From the NCBI GenBank assembly GCA_032622095.1, contig CP136065.1:54805949-54869948 (forward strand): a DNA stretch of 64,000 nt, read 5' to 3'. This DNA is from Siphonodentalium dalli. Lineage: Eukaryota > Mollusca > Scaphopoda > Gadilida > Siphonodentaliidae. The notes beneath the pieces were generated by a model. The model was not told the origin of the DNA. It saw only the letters and a program-made list of their open reading frames with translations, and did not search any database. The translations under genes and the position numbers were made by a program. Shown here in pieces: positions 38,501 through 49,100 of the stretch; position 1 is the first letter of the stretch; every line of letters starts with the position of its first letter.

Positions 38501-39287
38501 TGATATTGTGTTTGTTGGGCTTTTTCTTGTTTGTCACTTCAAAGCTGGAACATTTAATATGCCAAGATTGATCGCAGAGATGACATGTCATAAACTTCTT
38601 GAAATTATTGGTTCCACATGGACACTTAATTTTGCTGTTTACTGCGTCGCACTCTCTACACAAGAAAGATCTCCGTATTATCACTTGAGTATTCACGAAA
38701 TTTGGCCGTATTACTACTTGTTTTTACAGTTATCCATCTTCATCCGACCACCCGTTTGAAGGCGTGTTTCTGGGCCACAAATAATTGAAATAACAAACTT
38801 CAAAAATCGATATCTGATCACTCTTAGCTTTGATGGTTGGGTTCCTCGACTCGAATCAAATATTTGTTTACCCCCCCCCCCCCCCCCCCCGAAGCCAAAG
38901 AAATTGTAATTTAGAAGCATTAAATTTAGTACATTTAAAGAGAATTCGAATTATGAGCTATTGTGCTAATCTCTACAAGTACTATTTAATTTTTAATCTG
39001 CATGGTAAGCAGAAATTTTGCATAGGAAAATTTATTAACTTGGTGTCAAATCGGATGGGGCATATTTCAGAATCGCTGACTACTTGGAATCCACCATATA
39101 CCAACGACAAAGTTTTACGAGCTTCTGAAAAAAGTCTGGTCGCGGCCACTTGAGAAACTTAGCCCTTTATCTGAAATACTCGTTTAATATATATGCGTTT
39201 ATATTGATATGTTGAAGTATATGTACAATATACACACAAATTTCCCACCATCGTCGTCATCATCATCATCACCACCATCATCATCAC

Positions 39288-39344
<57 letters not shown>

Positions 39345-39374
39345 CATCATCGCCACCATCATCATCATCACCAC

Positions 39375-39405
<31 letters not shown>

Positions 39406-39518
39406 GTCGTCGTCATCACCATCACCACCACCATCATCATCATCATCATCACCACCATCATCATCATCATCGTCGTCATCATCATCACCACCATCATCAT
39501 CATCATCACCATCATCAT

Positions 39519-39550
<32 letters not shown>

Positions 39551-39791
39551 TCATCACCATCATCATCGTCGTCATCATCACCACCATCAGCATCATCATC
39601 ATCATCATCATCATCACCACCACCATCATCATCATCATCACCATCATCATCACCACCATCATCATCATCATCATCACCACCATCATCACCATCATCATCA
39701 TCATCATCACCACCATCATCACCACCATCATCATCATCATCATCATCACCACCATCATCATCATCATCATCATCGTCGTCATCATCACCAC

Positions 39792-39823
<32 letters not shown>

Positions 39824-39843
39824 CCATCATCATCACCATCATC

Positions 39844-39919
<76 letters not shown>

Positions 39920-39999
39920 CCATCATCATCATCACCACCATCATCATCACCACCACCATCATCATCATCATCATCATCACCATCATCATCATCGTCACC

Positions 40000-40052
<53 letters not shown>

Positions 40053-40056
40053 CACC

Positions 40057-40088
<32 letters not shown>

Positions 40089-40128
40089 CATCATCATCAC
40101 CACCATCATCATCATCATCATCATCACC

Positions 40129-40160
<32 letters not shown>

Positions 40161-43100
40161 CATCACCACCACCATCATCATCATCATCATCACCACCACC
40201 ATCATCATCATCATCATCATCACCATCGTCTTAATCGTCACTGTCATCGTCATTATGGCAGCCGTCGTCCGTCTTCTTCGCCATCGCCATAACGATATCA
40301 ACAACACTGCAGATTCATGTATAGCGCAAATCGTCATTATGGTAACATCATCATCATCATCATCGCCATCATCATCATCATCACGATCGTCGTCGTCGTC
40401 TTCATCAACAACAACAACTGAAATTTCACCAACAACACTGCATATTATTCAATATTATGTAACTTAAGGTTTATCAGTCGGATGAAGGAGCATACTCTAC
40501 GTGGGAAAGCCATCTCTTCCAATTTCAGAATGTCATCCAAATTATCAATAGTTGCGTGTTCTAAGCTGATATATTTCCTAGACAGGAGACGATTAATTGC
40601 CTCGCCGAAACATTCACATTCTAGTAAATATTGCAGTTCATCTCCGATCTGTCTTTTAGTACACAGCGGACATAGTCAATGGGATAGTTGTGTATCATTC
40701 CATCGGCCTTTCTAATATCCAAATAGTCCAAGGATCTTTCGTAATTTATATCATGATTGAAAAACTGCCTCGGTTTTCACGAAATTGTCTATTCAGACTA
40801 CATTTGAGATAAAATGCCATTTTTCCAGCTGATTTTTCTGGCAATATATCCCACATTTACCAAATGAATCTGCCCAGATTTTACTAGAATATCTTTCACT
40901 TTCTCTATGCATTTAAACACAGAACTAGAAATTTATAGACAAAATACCTTTTAGTAATTCTATTGAAATTGCAAGATAGTGTTACTGTTGTTGGTGTTGT
41001 TGTTGTTATTATTATTAGTAGTATAATTATATGACATCGTCGAATAAGGATACTGATAAAATAGCATCAGCCATCGCTGCCCGCATGCCAATTAAGCTCA
41101 CCCTTGGTCGCGAATTTATTTACCGGTTGAACATTATATACCTTTGCATCCATGTTCGGCTAATTTCGTGCCCTGTACACTGAATAATATGTACGATATT
41201 TGTTATGCAGATCCGAATCGTTCTTGTACTTGGGAGCCCTGAACGTTGAGCTATCACTATGTCTCGACCTGACACGAAGCAGCAGCAACATGTACGTCTA
41301 CAACCAAGCCACAGGTGAGTGAGTGTGTGTGTGAGTTGATTTGTTTAAATCTTCGGGTCTCAAACCACCTAATACTAACACGATTTAGATAGCGAAAGAT
41401 ACTCAATCGGGGTTCACGATTAGATAGCGATTGATATTCAATCTAATCGTCAACCCCGATTAAGTCTCTTTCGCTATCTGACCATGACCATGTGGCATGT
41501 GCGTTTTGGCTTCTCAAACTAAACTTAGTAAGTTTAGACCCACTCGTGTTATGTTCCAGGGCCGACACAGGGGCTTGTTATGTAAGAAAGTGAGTAAACA
41601 TATACATGTATACAGAATGAAAACGAGCGCGCCGAAAGGCACCCCTACTGACGGTAACCAGAAAATCCCATTGTGGGCGTGGGCAGGCGGCGCAGTCGCT
41701 CAGAAGCTATGGAAATTCGGTTTGCACCTCGCGCATTTGGGTCAGAATTTCTTAACCCATATACTAGTAACTAAAGAATTCTGATTATTTGATCATTCTA
41801 CCCGAGCAGCTCCAACGATATGAAATTGTGATCCCTTTCAGTAGTAACACCTATATTTTATTATAAACATTTGTTTTGAATCAGATTAGTAATCTTAACC
41901 TATATGTCTGGACTTTCCAGCTGATGTTTCATGAAATTTCTAACTTTTCAACATTTTGTCATGGATGGGGAAGTCACCACCATATCCCCGCCATCACGCT
42001 GCTGTGTTCATACTCTCGTTGTTTCAGATGAGCTTCCGATAGAGAATGAACGATTCAAGATATTCGAGAATGGTACCACTTTGACAACCGCCAACGTGTG
42101 CACGCTGTCTGAACCATACCCGAGCGGCTTAGCTGCGGTCCTCATCAAATATGGTGAGCCTAATATATTCTTCTGTCATAACTGCCCGTGTCCCACACAC
42201 CCCCCTCAGAAACTTGGGTAACTTGGTCTTCAACTGAAGACTACAAATTATCAAGAAATAAGTATATGCGTATGACCTCACTTGAGAATATATCCATACT
42301 AATTCATAATTAAGAACATTTAAGAGTAAACAACATTGTTAGGCTGTGTGAAACGACAAGGGGGAACTAGACACGAATTGGGATCAAAGGCTGAACATGT
42401 TTTTTTTGGTCATGTAGGTGTTGCCAAACGGCTCCAGCCATTCTCAAAGGTTTGCTACATTGTCACCCTGATGATTCCAGTTTTTTTAATGAACATACGG
42501 ACCCCAAAACACGCAGGATTGAGCCACATTTAAATACAATGATAACCATAAGGGTATTCTTATTTTGATCATACGAGTACTAGGCCTCTATTGGTTATTA
42601 CGCGCGCTCCGTGTGTATACTGGTGTAGAGATTCTTGTTTCGCCAGGGCGCATGGGTGTTTTATTTATAGAATGGTAATTTTTGGGAGGATTAAAAGTCG
42701 AACTGCGACCGGAGGCCGAGTCCGGTAAAAGGTGTAGTTGGGAACCGCCGGTTCGGTAATTAGGTGCTGGTTGTTATTGTTATTTTAACGGTAATTAGGT
42801 GCTGGTTGTTATTGTTATTTTAACATCATTCACAAAACCAATATATTTTAGATTCTATAATTACAATCATGGGTATATAATATATTATCTTGCGCGCGTT
42901 ACCATTTCTGACATTGGTTTTCTTGTTATATGTTGGAGTTGCACGAAAAGAATCATGTCTTAACCCCAATGTTGTATGACTTGTTATGGCCCTTTTCATT
43001 CTTATGGTCTTTTTAGGATCCGAAGCTCAGATTACAGTGGATTGTCCAACACAGTTACAAGGGAACTTCAATTACACATATGATGAAGGATCTGGCAATG

Positions 43101-46100
43101 TGTGCAATGGCTCGTCTGCTTTGGACTCTTGCACATCGAAGTCGAAGCTCCAGTTCGATTATCAACAGTGCTCCCAATCGATCGGTTACTCTGGTAAGTG
43201 AGTCGCGACACACTCATGCATTAACACATTGGGAAATCACGCGGTTTCGAGGTTGGCGAGTTACACACATTCAAAATAGACGAGGCGAGTATACAAACTC
43301 ACAAAAACATAATATAAAATGAGGAGCTGACACAAAACATTATATTTTGAATCTAACGAGTATATGCTAGTTTATTTTTAAAACAAGTTGATACCTTATT
43401 TGTTCGGAAATACTTTTCCATAATATTCTGACCAAAGTTGCCAATTTGTCGGAGGTACGTGGAATACACCAGTCCATACATCTAGGAGAATCCTTCGACT
43501 GACAACTTTGGTCAGATAATTAGAGCAATCAACGGTGAGTTTGTACACATATAAGGTATCAGCATGTTTGAAAAATAGTATAGTAACTGCCAAAATACTG
43601 TGTAATATATTATTATCCTAGTTTATTATCTTTTTCCTCGTTTCTGGTCGCGTTTGAGATCGCCTCGGCCATTTTGAATGCGAGATACTCCACCGCGATT
43701 ACTGAATCAAATATATGCTAGACAGGGACGTGGCTATATGGTGTGTAGGGTGTGTATCTTATAGAAGTGTCAAGTGCACGCCTCTCCCCATTTGTATACC
43801 AACATTTCCATCTCATGTAAACTTCATTTACATGCCCACCTCAAATTCCCTGACGCGCCAAGGTTGCAAAGTTTACAACTGTGGTTGTTACGGTCTAAAC
43901 TGTTAACCGAAGGAAGGAACATATACGAATCTTGGTTCAAAATTGGTTGGAGACTCAAACGTTGGGACTATTTTCAACATCTGTTTTCTCTCTGAATTTT
44001 TCATTTGCCGTTGATTCAAGCATATAATTGCTAACTGTTGAAAATGTTGACCAACATTTTGGGATGAGACGCTCCAAACTTACCCTGTCGGCTTGTACCC
44101 TTTCCTAGGATTACACATATTAATATGCCAAGCACCAATCCGTTCATGGCGGGAGATGCGCTGGTGCATCATTAAATATCCTGTGCCAGTGCATTATCTT
44201 ATATATGCATGCGAGTATCTTGAGACTCGCACACACATATAAGATAATGTATTGGCACAGGGTTTTCGCAAAATTTCAGGAAGTTCCAATCATGGAAGGG
44301 TTAAGTCATTCATAAATAAAGGGAAATTGGACTTGAAAAACAACAGGTGACAGTAAGCTGATGTTGGGTGATGTGAACTGATGTTCAGAACTAATTATTA
44401 GGACCTAAACGAAGACGCAGCTGAACTAAACGTTTCAAACTTTCAGCCTATCTCTTACCAAATGCTGACTTCCTGATTTGAGGCAGACCATGCCATTGGA
44501 CTCAATTGCGCCAAAATTATAAGCGCATAACAGTAATATAAACCACTCATTTCATATGCATGCTAATTGATCCCGAAAAAAATATTTTTGGGGGACTATT
44601 GTAATCAGCCGCGTCCGTCTGTCCGGAGTTATAACTCCAGTAATGATCATCCGATTTGATTGAAACTTGGTACGTTGGTGTCTCAACCAAGAACACAGGT
44701 GCTCTGCTATTCTGGGTTTGATCCGATATTTTTTATGGAGTTATTTCCCTTTTTTCAACTTTTTTTTTACTTAGAAAATTTCTCACTTTTTCGGTTTCCG
44801 GATGATATCTCAAGTTTGGATCCTTTAATTGCAAATACCGTTCTATGTGGATCAGTCATATCAAGATACAGGTTGAGTTCGAATTAGAGTTTGATCCGAT
44901 GATTTTTCCTAGAGTTATGGACTTTTTTCGACTTAGAAAATTCAATTTCTTCTTTTTTCTTTGGTTTCCGGATGATAACTCAAGTTTGGAGTATTCAATT
45001 GAAAATTCCGTTTTTTTTGTGAGTCATTGATATCAAAATACAGGTCAAGTTCGAATTTGAGTTTGATCCGATGATTTTTCTCAGAGTTATGGGCTTTTCG
45101 ACTTAGGAAAATTCAATATTACTTGTTTTTTCTTTGGTTTCCGGATGATAACTCAAGTTTGGAATGTTTAATTGGAAATTATGTTTTTTTGTGGGTCGTT
45201 CATATCAAAATACAGGTCATGTTCGAATTTGAGTTTGATCCAATGATTTTTCCCAGAGTTATGGGCCTTTCGACTTTGAATTTTTTTTTAATAATTTTCT
45301 GTATGAGGGTACCTTCATGGTGTAATCTACTCCTCCTACAGTTTTGATCGTAGATATTTGAAACTTCAGAGTATTGTTACCCACATATTGGAGATGTGCA
45401 ACATGTATATAGATGACGGAAAAATTATTTCTTTACGGAGTTATTAACCCTTTCGACTTAGAACATTTCAACATTTTTTAAATTTATTTAACAAAGCGGC
45501 GTCGACTTGCCACGTTTTCGGTGGACACTGTGGTCGGCTGACCTTTTATTCTAATGTGTCGTGCACTGTATAGTAAGTTGAAATTGTGGCTTCTAGAATA
45601 GCATCTTATATCTTAAATCTTACCGTTTCGTGGCATTTTAGTGTGTTTTTTTCTTTGTTGTTGTTGTTGTGGCCTCATTATGTTCAACACATGATTGTGT
45701 TTATATTTGTATTGGTTGCAGCTGGTGGTACCTTGCACTGTTTACATCACTACGTAAGCGGAAATTACACATACACATTGCTGTATAATGCAGACGACGT
45801 GGTCGACAACAACGCCACCTACCGGTTCTCGTGCTTGGTGAGTATCAATAACTATGGAAATGAATCCAACGCCTTCATTTGGCAGTGCTGAGTGGGGTCA
45901 TTGTCGTCACATGTATCTGAGTTGGGAACCCAGCTTTAGAAAAAAGGTGTGCTGGGTACAAGTTTAAACTTTGTTATGTTTTTAAACGTTCAATTCCACG
46001 ACTGTATGGGGGTACGACTGATTCCCAAAGATGGGTTCCAAAAACATCACAATTTGGCGACAATGACCCATGGGCCATGTATGTGGCTAGAGGGTCTCTG

Positions 46101-49100
46101 TTTGGGGGGTGGGGGGTATCCAACTTGGAATTTCCAACTGCACCCCCTCCCTTGAACCAGACAGAAGTAACATTTTCACCCACACATTTGGGATTGAATT
46201 TTCAAGCGTCTACATGTACTTTTCATCTCATTTTATTTCCACCTGAAAATACTTGCTGTACATAAGATATATTGAATATAGCAATACATAACTATTAATA
46301 TATTGTGATATAAGTGGTGTGTTGTTGTAGAAAGGAGGAACGGCAGCAAGCATGATAGTATATATATATCGTGGTTTTACGTGGGTCGTTCTCCCTATAT
46401 ATGAGTCAGTAGAGATAGGGACATTTGTAAAATGTAGGCCTATTGGCTATATTTAATTGATCTTGGTATTTAGCGCTATTTTCAGAGCTCGACAATTTAT
46501 TGGCTGATCATTTGAATATTGCGTGGGTTATGGCATATGTAAAATAGGAATATGAAGATAGTTTAATGGTGAAGAAGTTGAGAAGAGAGGGATGATACAT
46601 TTTCGAAAGTATATAATAAAGGCAACTCGGGCAAACACCGACTAATCACACGAGCTCGAGAACCATAATATTCTAAGGAAACATCTGCATGACTTCGTTT
46701 ACTTGGGCAATAGTTTTGGATGTTTCATTGGTATTACGCTCCAGAAAGCTAACATATTTGGGCTATTTTTAATCGTAAACGTATTGTGAAACCTCTCTAT
46801 ATATATATAGATTATTTAGCGGTTGGCGAAACCCACATGCGTCCATACGTGCATCATTTGATCATTTGCCACATATATTGAGCAGTATCCTGGGAGCTAT
46901 ACAGTTGTATCAGACTTTCCATTGTGTACATAGCTCTGTATATACGTTTTTCACTCTGTATTGCATTCAAATTATGATTGAGTGAAATAAAGCAATTCAA
47001 TTCATCAATAATTTTCTTTGATATATCACTCCGTTATACACGATGAAAGATGATGAAATTTGCAACAAAACAGGGATGAACATTAATCGTTGTATCCATT
47101 TCCTCGTGTTTTTACAGGCATCTGAATCAGGTTCGAGTTACGTGTCTGCAACACAGTATCCAACAGCATGCATTATTTCCCAGAATGCAACATCAGTTGC
47201 CTCGCCAGGCGCTGTTCTGGGGTTTTACATGGACGCGATATGCTGTAAGTATTCAGCCATTGGGTGCGACATTCTATTCACAATGCCCATTCACATAAAA
47301 TCGAGCAACATCTCGATGATCTAATAATTTCAATATTACCTGACAAATCTTAGTAAGGTGCTTTTCGGGCATTATCCAAAGGAATTGATAAGACAATCAT
47401 CGTCGTCAACCTGTATATTTAAGATATAACATGAATGCCGGCTGATACGGACCCTGGCTCTTACGGACCCTGGCTCATATGGACCATGCACCGGCTGATA
47501 CACACGCGCGTGTTTACACAACTGCAGAATTACCGATCAGGCATGCACACGATACAGTAAATGTTTTCTAAAGCCAGAACATCACCGAAATGCTCACAGT
47601 TAATTTTATGCCTTGTGATAAGACAATCATAACTATATGTTTAATTTGAATTCATAAATATAATTTAGAACTGGAAAGTAAAAATTCAAGCATGAGTTAA
47701 GAAAAGTAAAACATAATTAAAATTGCATATTTTAATTTAGGTCCGTATGAGCCGTGGTCCGTAAGAGCCAGGGTCCGTATCAGCCGGTGGTCCGTATGAG
47801 CCAGGGTCCGTAAGAGCCATGGTCCGTATCAGCCGCATACCTATTACATTACCGATGAATGACAGAACCTCGGCGGCATGGCTTTGTTGTAAATTTTGTG
47901 AGCGAGTATGCAGATATTTGTTTCATAAACCCGCTACATAATATCCCAAATTTATCTCTACATATGTGGTATAATTGTTCACCTAAAATTCTCGCATATT
48001 CTAAGTGTTATGACGTCACTATTAAATGGCAACATTAGACAATGTCGCATTAAAATGTCTTAAAACATATCTGAACAAACTAATTCGCCGAATTGAGTTG
48101 TTTTTGGCAAATTTCGTTTCCTAAATGGTGCTGTTAAACAAGTACGTTGTCATATTTTAGATTTGCATGCTTTGTAAGATCACTCGTGTTAACAGTTTGA
48201 AATATTCAGCGCACAGCAAGGCTGGACATACACTCTCAATACCAATTTCAATAGTAAAATTAAACTTGAATTTTATTTCAATTTATTGAATGTCTTTCAG
48301 ATGTGCCAGCGTCAACGACCGTCCCACCGAACGACATTGCAGTTGCCACGGCAATGGGAATTACACTTGGAGTGTTTCTGGCAATTATTCTAATTATCTT
48401 TCTTGTTTACTTCTTAATGTGGGTACTGCAAAGAAGGGGAAAGGTCAAGGGTAATAGAAAGTACATCTTCGATAACATAAGGTGCTGCACCAAGCTTGTA
48501 AAACAAAAACACAGAATTGCTCCAATGCCAATCGAGGGCAGAAGCGGAAGATATGAGAAAAACTCAAGAAGCAAGCCGAGTCAAGCTTTCGATGAAACGG
48601 ATTGTTTCTCGCCCGTGAATTCACCATATCCGACAATAAGTGTCTTGGATTTTATGGTGTGCCAGGACGACTCGATAGAATCATTTGGGGAACCCCCGTC
48701 GGAAATAGGTACCCTGGATCTCACCAGTCCGCAATCACCAGACGAAGTACCAATTCCTGTCTTCGATTACGGCGGAGACACTCCACCTATCACACAACGG
48801 GATGACGAGCTGTTGATTAAGCGCGAAAAGAGTCAGATCAATCGAAACGTGCTGATGGCAGAAAGGACGCTTTCCCCCGCGGCGGAGGCGGACGAGTTTG
48901 ATTACAAGAGCGAGAATAATATAAAAACGCCGGCCAAGTCAAGCGTTGTGGACGCACCATTACCTGGTGACAAAGAACGGCTCATTAATGAAGACCAGGA
49001 CGAAGTTTCAACTAAGGATAAACATTGGGAAGGGATCCCAGGCTCTACACATGGTGACGAACCGGCGGCTGGCCACGAAGAGCCTACAGCCCTATCCCAG

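Larger units (their letters stand above)
37235..38696 (-). pseudogene. LINE ORF1, PHD-like finger and CCHC knuckle, split by a MITE
   Basis: The 5' part (38696-38025) has C-x2-C, CPCG, CHLCDQSWHIKC and FKCIFC, a PHD-like C4HC3 arrangement, then Lys/Thr-rich linker and an RRM-like strand region (VNIEYAYCLPRGGVAVRV). The frame is interrupted by a 475 bp TTAA element. Past it, after frame damage, the 3' part (37453-37235) carries CFKCQRFGHISALC (C-x2-C-x4-H-x4-C) and CANCTSISHDVKDC. ORF1 proteins of this type bind the element's RNA. Confidence 0.75.
32600..38700 (-). mobile_element. Decayed non-LTR retrotransposon (LINE with RNase H), about 6 kb
   Basis: All parts of one element lie in order on the minus strand, inside intron 1 of the plus-strand gene. 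ORF1 has a PHD-like zinc finger and CCHC knuckles (38696-37235). It is followed by an APE-type endonuclease (37200-36700, LGDFN motif), a reverse transcriptase (about 36150-34000, catalytic YFDD near 35260), an RNase H (33870-33127, IFTDGS and WTSSHIGVKGNELADQAA) and a C-terminal zinc region (33060-32850, ETINHFFFGC). RNase H after the RT points to the I superfamily. Several frameshifts and stops show it is dead. Two DNA elements have inserted into it (37546-38020 and 34320-35019). Its outer ends are approximate. Confidence 0.85.

Noticed and set aside
38463-38759. Plus-strand open frame of 98 codons
   Set aside because: It is antisense to the LINE ORF1 zinc-finger region.
39159-40337. Very long open frames on both strands (Met/Val-rich and Ser/Pro-rich)
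   Set aside because: They are by-products of the TCA/CCA triplet tract, which contains no stop codon in several frames.
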